Source: Asaia bogorensis (lineage in GTDB: Bacteria > Pseudomonadota > Alphaproteobacteria > Acetobacterales > Acetobacteraceae). From it: a stretch of DNA of 24,523 bases. This document shows positions 15,392 through 22,398 of the stretch, piece after piece (the stretch's first letter is position 1; each line of letters begins with the position of its first letter). Below the pieces are notes generated by a model. The model worked only from the letters and a program-made list of their open reading frames with translations, did not search any database and had not been told where the DNA came from. The stretch is taken from assembly GCA_945873675.1 (NCBI GenBank), contig CAMCEP010000008.1, positions 1 to 24,523 on the forward strand. Direction: 5' to 3'. The translations under genes were made by a program, and so were the position numbers.

Positions 15392-17422
15392 ATGATGCCG
15401 GAACGCCACCTGATTGCCCGTGTCGTCGTTGTGGCCGTGCTGCTGCTGACCATGGCCGTCGCCTTTGTCTCTCACAGCGCACTGCGCAGCTTCGAGGTGG
15501 AACTGCGCCCGGAGCTGGAGCGCGAGGCTTCGGTCGTGGGCGGCATCGGCGCGCGCACCCTGCAACGCGCCGTCGAACTCGGCGTGCCCTTCCGCGGCTT
15601 GTCGGGGCTGGATGAGTATCTCGCCAGCTTGCTCACCGCGCAGCAGGGCCTGTCCTATGTGCTGCTCGCCGATGCAGAGGGACAGCGCATCGCCAGCGCC
15701 GGGGACGGAGCGGCCAGCTTCTCCGGCCTTCCCGCGGGCACCGTGCCCCCCGAACGGGGAGGGGCGGTGATGCGCCAACTTGGCGGCAGCTACGACGCCG
15801 CACTGCCGATCCTGGAGGACGGGCGCATCGTCGGCTGGATGCATGTCGGCATTTCCCGCGAGCGGCTCGACACCGTGCTGAACGACACGCGCTGGGACGT
15901 GCTGATCGTGCTGCTGGTGGTGCTGCTGGCAACTTCGGAGTTCCTGCGCTTCTCGCTGTTCCGCACTGTTTCCGCGCCAGTCGAATTGGTCTCGCGGCTG
16001 CAGGCGCGGCTGGCAGCAGGCGACTGGACCCTGCGTGCGCAGGACAACATCGTCTCGGAAGCCGGGCGGGTCGTGCGCCACCTGAATGTTCTGGTGCGCC
16101 GCATGAATGACCGCTTTGACAGGTTACGCTGGATGGCGACGCAAACCGGTGCTCCATCGCGCGCTGCCACGGTGCTGGATGGCGTTTGCCAACGGCTGCG
16201 CTTTGGCGTCACCGCTGTGCAGGATGGGCTTGGCACGGGGGCGGCTTCGGGTCGTCTGCCGCTATTCCTGTTCGTCTTCGCGGAACAACTCTCAACCTCT
16301 TTCAACCCGATCTATGCGCTGGAACTGGCCGGCGGACAGGGCGGCATCATTGGGGCGGCGCTACCCATCGTCGCCTTCGTCGCGGCGGTGGCGCTGTTCA
16401 CGCCCTTTGGCGGCTCGGTGGTGGCACGCCGCGGGCCGCGGGATGCGATGCTGATCGGGCTTGTGCCGGCAGCGCTCGGCCATATAGGCGCAGCGCTGGC
16501 TACGGATCTCACAACCTTCGCAATTGCACGGGGCATCTGCGGCGCCGGCTACGCCATCGTCACCATCGCCTGTCAGGTGCATCTGGCGCAGGAAGCACCA
16601 AAGGGCCGCGTGGCACGCAGTCTGGGCGGCTTCACGGCAGCGGTGATGACCGGCGCGGTCTGCGGTACCGCCATCGGTGCGGTGCTGGCAGACCGGGTCG
16701 GCTTCCGCGTGACCCTGACATTCTCGATGGTGCTGGTCGTGCTCACCACTCTGCTCGTCTTGCGCAACTTTGTTGCCGGCGGCGGCAGTGAACAGAAACC
16801 GATGGGCCTGTGGCGCAGCGCACGCGCCGCCTTCTCGGAACCGCGCTTCGCCCTGCTGGTGCTGTTTGCTGCGATCCCTGCAAAGGTGCTTCTTGGTGGC
16901 TTCATCTTCTTCCTGGCGCCGCTGGAACTTCGTGAACTTGGGCTGAGCCAGGCGGCGATCGGCCGCAATATCATGCTGTATGGGTTGTGCATGCTACCAG
17001 CCATCGTGGTTGGCGCTTGGCTGACGGATCGAACCGGGCGTGGCGGCTTGATCATCGCGCTGGCCGGCGTGATCAACGGCTTTGCGCTGCTGCTGCCGCT
17101 GTGGCTGGACCGGGACATGGCGTTGCCCATCGCGATCATCGGAACTGGCCTGGCACAGGGGTTGGCCGCGGCGCCCATGCTGGCCATTATCCCCGGCCTG
17201 AGCCTGGTACGCGGCGCGCCAAACTCCGCCGCAATGCTCAGCTTCCTGCGTCTGGGTGAAAGATTCGGCAGCGTCATTGGCCCGCCCGCGGCAGCAGCGC
17301 TGCTCGCCCTCGGCTCGGGTCAGCAGACAATGCTGGCGCTCGGGGTGATCTCGCTTGCGACCGCCATCGGCTATGCGCTGTCGCTAGCCGTTCAAGCGCG
17401 CCGGCCGGGGGGGGCGGCGTGA
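15392..17422 (+). CDS. sensor-HAMP-MFS transporter fusion protein
   Basis: The 676-residue protein joins modules rarely seen together. Residues of about 8-27 form TM1, 28-167 a periplasmic sensor domain related to the preceding gene, and 168-190 form TM2. Residues 191-243 are HAMP-like (SAPVELVSRLQARLAAGDW, then VSEAGRVVRHLNVLVRRMND). A linker leads to a full MFS unit of about twelve helices from about 287 to 670, with motif-A-like GGSVVARRGPRDAML and FGSVIGPPAAAALLALG near the end. All modules are read in a single uninterrupted frame, so this is not an annotation artefact. The gene lies 20 bases after its neighbour and its stop overlaps the next start (TGATG). The simplest reading is a transporter whose activity is gated by, or reports to, a periplasmic ligand sensor. 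The cargo is unknown. Confidence 0.88.
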   Translation: MMPERHLIARVVVVAVLLLTMAVAFVSHSALRSFEVELRPELEREASVVGGIGARTLQRAVELGVPFRGLSGLDEYLASLLTAQQGLSYVLLADAEGQRIASAGDGAASFSGLPAGTVPPERGGAVMRQLGGSYDAALPILEDGRIVGWMHVGISRERLDTVLNDTRWDVLIVLLVVLLATSEFLRFSLFRTVSAPVELVSRLQARLAAGDWTLRAQDNIVSEAGRVVRHLNVLVRRMNDRFDRLRWMATQTGAPSRAATVLDGVCQRLRFGVTAVQDGLGTGAASGRLPLFLFVFAEQLSTSFNPIYALELAGGQGGIIGAALPIVAFVAAVALFTPFGGSVVARRGPRDAMLIGLVPAALGHIGAALATDLTTFAIARGICGAGYAIVTIACQVHLAQEAPKGRVARSLGGFTAAVMTGAVCGTAIGAVLADRVGFRVTLTFSMVLVVLTTLLVLRNFVAGGGSEQKPMGLWRSARAAFSEPRFALLVLFAAIPAKVLLGGFIFFLAPLELRELGLSQAAIGRNIMLYGLCMLPAIVVGAWLTDRTGRGGLIIALAGVINGFALLLPLWLDRDMALPIAIIGTGLAQGLAAAPMLAIIPGLSLVRGAPNSAAMLSFLRLGERFGSVIGPPAAAALLALGSGQQTMLALGVISLATAIGYALSLAVQARRPGGAA

Positions 17423-18402
17423 TGCTGCAACGGCGACACATTCTGGCAGCGCCTGCATCCCTACTGGCAACTCCCGCAGTTGCGCAGGCACGCCCCTTCC
17501 GCATCATGATGCTTCTGACCCGCGGCTGGGAGGAAGCCTGCGACGGGTTCCGTGACCATTTCGCTGCACGCCGAATCTCGGTGGAACTGATTGTGCGCGA
17601 CATCGCAACGGACATGCGCCTGGTGCCCGGCTTGGTACAAGAAGTCCGGGAGGTGCGGCCGGATCTGGTCTATGTCTGGGGCACCGGCCTGGCCGTGGCT
17701 GCGCTCGGGCCGTGGGATGCGGTGGACCCGTCGAAGCATATCACAGGCGTACCAGTGGTCTTCAACATCGTCACCGATCCTGTCGGCAACCGCCTCATCC
17801 GCTCCAACATCGATCCTGGCCGCCCGGTGACTGGAACCGAGTACATCGCTTCGGTGGAGGTGCAGATGCGCGCAATGGCGCGTTACCGCCCCTTCACCCG
17901 TGTCGCAACCATCTTCAACCCGAACGAAAGCAATTCGCGGTCGGTTGTCGCGCAGGCGCGCGCGCTTCTGGGCGACAATCTGCTGGAATTACCGGTGGCG
18001 CTGAATGCGGCGCGGCAGCCAGACCCAGATTCGATTCCGGCTGCGCTCATGCGGGCGCGGCAGGCCGATGTGGATTGGCTGTACATTCCGCCCGACACTT
18101 TCCTGAATAACCACCGCGCCTTGCTCACGCGTGAAGCGCTGGTCCTCCGCCTACCCATCTTCGCAGCAACTGAGCGCTTCGTGCTTTTTGCCGATGGGCT
18201 GGCCGGGCTGGTCAGCCGCTACTACAGCGTCGGCGCTTTCACAGGGTACAAGGCAGCGCAGATTCTGCGCGACGGCCGTGCGCCGGAAAGCATTCCAGTG
18301 GAGACGCTCACGCGCATGTCCTACCTCATTCGGATGGAGAGTGCGCGCCAACTGCATTTCTATCCGCCCGTTGGGCTACTGCGCACTGCGGAGACCGTCT
18401 GA
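17422..18402 (+). CDS. ABC-type periplasmic substrate-binding protein (PF04392-like)
   Basis: I start at ATG 17422, which overlaps the MFS stop; an in-frame GTG one codon earlier is possible. The 326-residue protein begins with an export signal containing an Arg pair (QRRHILAAPASLLATPAVAQ), Sec or possibly Tat. The mature part has two alpha/beta lobes with RPDLVYVWGTGLAV, VPVVFNIVTDPVGN, a VTGTEYIASVE hinge segment and RVATIFNPNESNS, matching the ABC_sub_bind family (TrpX-like). No ABC permease or ATPase is encoded anywhere nearby. It is therefore more likely to feed ligand to the sensors or MFS fusion of this operon than to a classical ABC importer. Confidence 0.85.
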   Translation: MLQRRHILAAPASLLATPAVAQARPFRIMMLLTRGWEEACDGFRDHFAARRISVELIVRDIATDMRLVPGLVQEVREVRPDLVYVWGTGLAVAALGPWDAVDPSKHITGVPVVFNIVTDPVGNRLIRSNIDPGRPVTGTEYIASVEVQMRAMARYRPFTRVATIFNPNESNSRSVVAQARALLGDNLLELPVALNAARQPDPDSIPAALMRARQADVDWLYIPPDTFLNNHRALLTREALVLRLPIFAATERFVLFADGLAGLVSRYYSVGAFTGYKAAQILRDGRAPESIPVETLTRMSYLIRMESARQLHFYPPVGLLRTAETV

Positions 18403-18405
18403 GCC

Positions 18406-20445
18406 ATGTCGCTGCGTTCCCGCATCCTGCTTCTGTTCGGGCTTGCCACGTTGCTTGCGGCCACTTCGGTGGCGGCGCCGGCATGGCTGGTGCTGCGCGA
18501 TGCAGAGGATCGCTCCGCCACCGTGCGTGCCAGCCTGCAACTCGCCACATTGCGCGAAGCGGTGGACCGCGCCGCCGCGCCCCTCGTTGCATCCCTGCGC
18601 GCCGCCGTGACGGATGAAGCGCTACTCTCAGCGCGCGCCAGGCAGGATGAAACCTCGCTCAGGCAGAGATTGGCGGCCTTGCTTGAACCACTGGGTTCGA
18701 GTGTTCGCCTCGATATGGTCGGCGGGCAGGGGCAGCTTCTGGCCGCGGTGCCGGCTGCGGCTGACCCCATGGCCAGCGGTGCCACGGCCTTGCGGCGCGA
18801 CCTTGTGCCGGGCCAGGTGGCCTCCGGCTTCGAAAAGGCCGAAGGTGAGGTTCTGCTGGTGGCCAGCCTGCGTCTTGCGCAGGGCGATCTGTTGTCGCTC
18901 GGCGTGCCGGCGTCGGAAGTGCTTGGGCAGATCGCGCGGCAGCTCGGCGCCGATCTGCTTTTGCGCGACCTGGACGGAGCGCTGCAGTTTGCGAGTACAG
19001 CGACCCTGCGCGACCGCGCCTCCTTTCTCCAATCGGGCGATACGATTGAGATGGATGGCCGGATCTTCCGGCTGGAGCCTACGCCGGCGGTGAATTCGGC
19101 CGGCGCGCTAATCGGCGAGATATTGGTGCTGGCCGATGCCACGGCTGCAATCAAGTCCCGCCGGCTGCTGCTGCTGGTGGCTTCCGCGCTGCTGGTGGTG
19201 GCAGCCACCGTCACCTGTAGTGCCCTCTATGGCGTGATCCGCGATGCGCTTGATCCTCTGACCGAACTGGCCCGGGCGCTGCAGGCCGTGGCCCGCGGGG
19301 ATATCTTCGCCTCCGCCGCCGTCGGCCGCCGCGGTGACGAAGTTGGCGCAATCGGCGACGCGCTGCAGTCGCTCCGCAGCAACACGATGGCCTTGGACCG
19401 CCTGCAGACCGGGAACCGCTTGGCGGGCCTGCGCGAACGCGTGCTGATCGCGCAGGAAATTTCGCGCCTGGCCGCTGTGCTTGAAGGCCCGGCGCGGCAG
19501 GAGATCCTTGGCCTGCTGGAAGGGGAGGATGCAACCCTCGGCCCGGCCTTTGCGCGTCTGTCTGGCCATGTCGTGCAGCAGCACCGCGCCATGGCGGAAC
19601 TGCTGGCCGAACGCACGCGCGACTTGGCTCTGGTCCGCCAGGCGCTGGATGAACGGCTACAGTTCAACCGGATGCGGGAAGAACTGGACGTGGCGCGCCG
19701 GCTTCAGCTTTCGTCCCTGCCCACGACCTATCCCGAGCACGACTTTTTCAAGCTGCATGCGGCGATGACGCCGGCGAAGGAAGTTGGCGGCGATTTCTGC
19801 GATCTGGTCATGCTGGATGATAATCGCCTGCTGCTCATGATTGGCGATGCGTCCGGTAAGGGCGTGAGCGCAGCCATCTTCATTGCAATGGCCCGCAGCC
19901 TACTGCGGGCCGCCATGACCCGCGGCGCTAGGCCAAGCGAGGCGCTTGGGCAGGCCAATGAAATGCTGGCGGCGGACAACCCAACCATGATGTTCGCTAC
20001 CGCCATTGTCGCGGTATTGGATTGTCGGACCGGCGTACTGACCTATGCCAATGCTGGCCATAACGCGCCCCGCCGTCGCTGCGTGGGCGGACGAGAGGCT
20101 GAACTGCCGGTAGAGGTCGGCATAGCTCTTGGCGTGATGGATGGGATCGATTTTGTCGACCAGAGCCTGCAGTTGGAAGCGGGTGACCATTTGTTGATGT
20201 TTACTGATGGTGTGACCGAAGCGGTTGGTCCCGGCGAGACAATGTTTGGCGACGCGCGGCTTGCAGCCATCGTCGCTGACCCCGTACATTCCGAACCCGC
20301 GCTCCTTGTCGAGGCGGTGGCGCACAGCGTCGATGTCTTCGCGCAGACCGAGCCCCAGGCGGATGATATCACCATGGTTGCGCTGCATTGGCGCGGAGTT
20401 GCGGCAATCCCCAATTCTCCAACGCGTGAGAAGGAAATGATCTGA
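18406..20445 (+). CDS. membrane-bound SpoIIE/RsbU-type PP2C phosphatase with periplasmic sensor and HAMP
   Basis: The 679-residue protein has TM1 at about residues 6-28, a large periplasmic region to about 248, TM2 at about 249-272, HAMP at about 273-325 (DALDPLTELARALQAVARGD), a helical linker and a SpoIIE phosphatase domain from about 424 to 665. Acidic metal ligands can be placed in EVGGDFCDL, MIGDASGKGVSAA, LMFTDGVTEA and QADDITMV. Family members dephosphorylate a STAS-domain antagonist on Ser/Thr, and just such a protein is encoded next, overlapping by one base. The sensor topology implies that a periplasmic signal sets phosphatase activity. The start ATG is three bases after the preceding stop. 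Confidence 0.93.
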   Translation: MSLRSRILLLFGLATLLAATSVAAPAWLVLRDAEDRSATVRASLQLATLREAVDRAAAPLVASLRAAVTDEALLSARARQDETSLRQRLAALLEPLGSSVRLDMVGGQGQLLAAVPAAADPMASGATALRRDLVPGQVASGFEKAEGEVLLVASLRLAQGDLLSLGVPASEVLGQIARQLGADLLLRDLDGALQFASTATLRDRASFLQSGDTIEMDGRIFRLEPTPAVNSAGALIGEILVLADATAAIKSRRLLLLVASALLVVAATVTCSALYGVIRDALDPLTELARALQAVARGDIFASAAVGRRGDEVGAIGDALQSLRSNTMALDRLQTGNRLAGLRERVLIAQEISRLAAVLEGPARQEILGLLEGEDATLGPAFARLSGHVVQQHRAMAELLAERTRDLALVRQALDERLQFNRMREELDVARRLQLSSLPTTYPEHDFFKLHAAMTPAKEVGGDFCDLVMLDDNRLLLMIGDASGKGVSAAIFIAMARSLLRAAMTRGARPSEALGQANEMLAADNPTMMFATAIVAVLDCRTGVLTYANAGHNAPRRRCVGGREAELPVEVGIALGVMDGIDFVDQSLQLEAGDHLLMFTDGVTEAVGPGETMFGDARLAAIVADPVHSEPALLVEAVAHSVDVFAQTEPQADDITMVALHWRGVAAIPNSPTREKEMI

Positions 20446-20780
20446 TGGATGTGAACACTGAAGAGCATGGTGAGGTGCTGATCCACCGCGTCAGCGGTCG
20501 GATCGATACTGGTACCGCCGCTGAGGCGGAGCGTAAGCTGACTGCTGAAGTACGCCTGGGCCGACGCGTCCTCTTGGATTTGATGCAGGTGACCTATGTC
20601 TCCTCTGCTGGGTTGCGTGTGGTGCTGATGGCGGCGAAGCTGGCCAAGGCCAACCGAGGCGCCGTGGTCCTGTTCGGGCTGCAGCCAACGGTGCGAGAAG
20701 TCTTTGCCATGTCAGGCTTTGATAAGGTTGTGACGATCCACGACGATCAGGCTGCGGCCCTGGTGGCCGTGATGCCCTGA
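20445..20780 (+). CDS. STAS-domain anti-sigma factor antagonist (RsbV/SpoIIAA-like)
   Basis: The 111-residue single-domain STAS protein contains RVLLDLMQVTYVSSAGLRVV; by comparison with SpoIIAA the second Ser of the pair (about Ser54) is the regulatory phosphorylation site. Non-phosphorylated antagonist normally binds and inactivates a HATPase kinase/anti-sigma factor. Here the SpoIIE phosphatase lies upstream (one-base overlap, TGATG) and the HATPase follows one base downstream, the classic partner-switching set. Length and motif order are normal. Confidence 0.94.
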   Translation: MDVNTEEHGEVLIHRVSGRIDTGTAAEAERKLTAEVRLGRRVLLDLMQVTYVSSAGLRVVLMAAKLAKANRGAVVLFGLQPTVREVFAMSGFDKVVTIHDDQAAALVAVMP

Positions 20781-20781
20781 A

Positions 20782-21225
20782 ATGACGGCAATCCGGCTGC
20801 TGTGTGATCGCTCACCCCACACAGTGGATAGCACGCTCGATGCCATCGAGGCCCATTTGGTGGGTGCTGGCGCGTCGGGGCCTGAGGCCTTGCAGATGCG
20901 CCTTGTGGCGGAGGAGATCGTCACCAACATCGCACGCTGCGCTTGGCCCGAAGGTGTTGACGGACAGTTCCACGTAGAACTCGCGGTGGAAATCGATGCG
21001 GCCGGGCTTCAAGTGACCCTGACCACCATCGATGACGGCGTACCCTTCGATCCCACCACGAAAGCCATGCCTGATATCGATGCGGAACTAGACGATCGCG
21101 CGATCGGGGGGCTCGGGATGTTTCTGGTACAAGAGATGACGGACACCCAACACTATCAACTGATTAATGGCCAAAACCGTTTCTGTGTGAGACGACTTAT
21201 TCTGCGCGAGCAAAGTAACACCTAG
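20782..21225 (+). CDS. RsbW-like serine kinase / anti-sigma regulatory factor (HATPase_c_2)
   Basis: The 147-residue GHKL ATPase has an N-box (EEIVTNI, residues 44-50, with Glu and Asn for Mg-ATP), a G1 box (IDDGVPFDP, about 83-91) and a G2 box (GGLGMFLVQ, about 109-117). These small kinases phosphorylate the STAS antagonist and, when free, usually bind a sigma factor. No sigma factor gene is present in the window, so the bound output partner is unknown. It is the last gene of the operon; no clear terminator follows, only a 12-base palindrome. Confidence 0.93.
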   Translation: MTAIRLLCDRSPHTVDSTLDAIEAHLVGAGASGPEALQMRLVAEEIVTNIARCAWPEGVDGQFHVELAVEIDAAGLQVTLTTIDDGVPFDPTTKAMPDIDAELDDRAIGGLGMFLVQEMTDTQHYQLINGQNRFCVRRLILREQSNT

Positions 21226-21232
21226 CGCGATA

Positions 21233-21244
21233 TCCGATCGGATG
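21233..21244. repeat. 12-base perfect palindrome after the operon
   Basis: ATCCGATCGGAT is its own reverse complement and starts eight bases after the last stop codon. It could be a protein-binding site; there is no T-run, so it is not a terminator. Confidence 0.35.
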
Positions 21245-21317
21245 GAAGCAACCGGTCTGTCCGGCGGCAGCGCCTGTGGGACCAAATTGGCGATTTGAGG
21301 TACGGAGGATTTCTGGT

Positions 21318-21470
21318 TCATCGCGCCCTCACCAAGGAGAGTGAAGACGACCAGCGATGACGAATTCCTCCTAGTCGGTCCCCTCCCCCCGTAGGAAACA
21401 GAATATGTAGACCCCCTACGACGCCATCGAGGTCTTTGTTGGAGATTTCGCCGGTGGGGTTTACCAGTTA
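21318..21470 (-). pseudogene. decayed NHLP precursor copy: leader C-terminus plus core only
   Basis: Read on the minus strand, a frame opening after a TAA gives LVNPTGEISNKDLDGVVGG, which aligns with the end of the intact leaders (for example LVPSGELSDEALDGVSGG). About 30 more residues follow (LHILFPTGGGDRLGGIRHRW and then a Ser/Arg-rich tail) up to a stop at 21318. No leader N-terminus or start codon is present. It lies directly after the stop of the neighbouring precursor. It is a 3' fragment left from a former tandem copy and is unlikely to be translated alone. Confidence 0.75.
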
Positions 21471-21472
21471 TT

Positions 21473-21856
21473 TCAGAGCCCTATTTTACCGGCAAACACG
21501 GCTCTTAAATAAAAGGCTTTGACGCGTGGGTCGGGAACCTGGAGATCTCGAGATGGGCTAGACCGGCTAGACCGGCCATAAAAAAATTCAATTTCGGCGG
21601 CCCAGGGCCCAGAATATCCCCCTGCGACGCCATCGAGTGCTCCGTCGGAGAGTTCGCCGGTGGGCTTTGGCGGCAACACCAAGTGGAACTGCTTGTCGGT
21701 GTTCTCGAGCACGGTCACCGCCATGCCAGCAGGCACATCGATGCCCTCAGCCTTCAAAGCAGCAGCAGGGTTGGCGATCAGCTCTGCCTTGAAGGCAGGT
21801 TCACGCCATGCTTTGGCAATGATCTTGCCGAATACGGTGTCGTTCTCAAGAACCAA
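21473..21856 (-). CDS. NHLP-type RiPP precursor peptide (copy 1, 47-residue core)
   Basis: The nitrile-hydratase-like leader is complete from VLENDTVFGKIIAKAW through PAAALKAEGIDVPAGMAV to the GG site DGALDGVAGG. I propose TTG 21856 as the start because AAGG lies six bases before it and this gives an 80-residue leader, against 79 in the other copies; the ATG of the other copies is not conserved. ATGs further upstream (for example 21928) would add non-family residues. The predicted core after GG begins YSGPWAAEIEFFYG and ends FAGKIGL, 47 residues, with many Ser and Arg but no Cys. It overlaps the end of copy 2 by 11 bases, suggesting translational coupling. Peptides of this class are modified on the core and cut after GG; here the enzymes are mostly absent from view. 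Confidence 0.8.
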   Translation of the reverse strand: MVLENDTVFGKIIAKAWREPAFKAELIANPAAALKAEGIDVPAGMAVTVLENTDKQFHLVLPPKPTGELSDGALDGVAGGYSGPWAAEIEFFYGRSSRSSPSRDLQVPDPRVKAFYLRAVFAGKIGL

Positions 21857-22193
21857 AATAAGCCTTAAATGCAACAATCTTTGATTGGGCTGGAAGCTTG
21901 AAGGCATCAGGCACATTGTTCGCACCAAGATAAGATTTAAATATTGTCCAGGCTGAACCCCCTACGATGCCATCGAGTTCTTCGTCTGGAATTTCATCAG
22001 TGGGCACTGGAGGCAGCACCAAGTGGACCTGCTTGTCGGTGTTCTCCACAACGGTCACCGCCATGCCAGCAGGCACATCAATGCCCTCAGCCTTCAAAGC
22101 GGCAGCAGGGTTGGCGATCAGCTCCGCCTTGAAGGCAGGGTCACGCCATGCCTTGGCGATGATCTTGCCGAATGTGGTACCGTTCTCGGGCAT
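21846..22193 (-). CDS. NHLP-type RiPP precursor peptide (copy 2, 36-residue core)
   Basis: ATG 22193 is preceded by GAAAGGCC, the same ribosome-site block as copy 3, and gives 115 residues; a longer frame open upstream to 22475 reads through decayed DNA and should not be used. The leader is FGKIIAKAWRDPAFKAEL, NPAAALKAEGIDVPAGMAV and ends DEELDGIVGG at residue 79. The predicted core is SAWTIFKSYLGANNVPDAFK plus 16 more residues ending KAYFGS, rich in aromatic residues and Lys, with no Cys. Leader DNA is more than about 90 percent identical by eye to the other copies, whereas the cores are not, as expected for a diversifying precursor family. Confidence 0.85.
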   Translation of the reverse strand: MPENGTTFGKIIAKAWRDPAFKAELIANPAAALKAEGIDVPAGMAVTVVENTDKQVHLVLPPVPTDEIPDEELDGIVGGSAWTIFKSYLGANNVPDAFKLPAQSKIVAFKAYFGS

Positions 22194-22299
22194 GGGTTGG
22201 CCTTTCAATGGGTTAGCCTTCTTTGCCCTAAGCACTTTCCCCTCTGAGACAACAAGAGATTTGTGGATCCTGATCCTGACTAAGCCGCTGAGCCCAGCG

Positions 22300-22374
22300 T
22301 GGCAGTTCGAGCCCGGCCGTGTCACGCTAGGCTTTGCCGATGATTTTGCCGAATGCGGTGTCGGTCTCGGACAT
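22300..22374 (-). pseudogene. decayed NHLP precursor copy: leader N-terminus with early stop
   Basis: From ATG 22374 the frame reads MSETDTAFGKIIGKA and then TAG at 22327-22329, where the intact copies have TGG (Trp). Beyond the stop, RDTAGLEL still resembles RDPAFKAEL with a small deletion, after which similarity is lost. It lies between copies 2 and 3 and is a broken tandem duplicate. Confidence 0.8.
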
Positions 22375-22398
22375 GAGCTATGCCCCCAGGCAAGTAAA

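Noticed and set aside
21088..21321. 77-codon minus-strand frame starting ATG at 21321
   Set aside because: It runs antisense into the HATPase gene and shows no family features.
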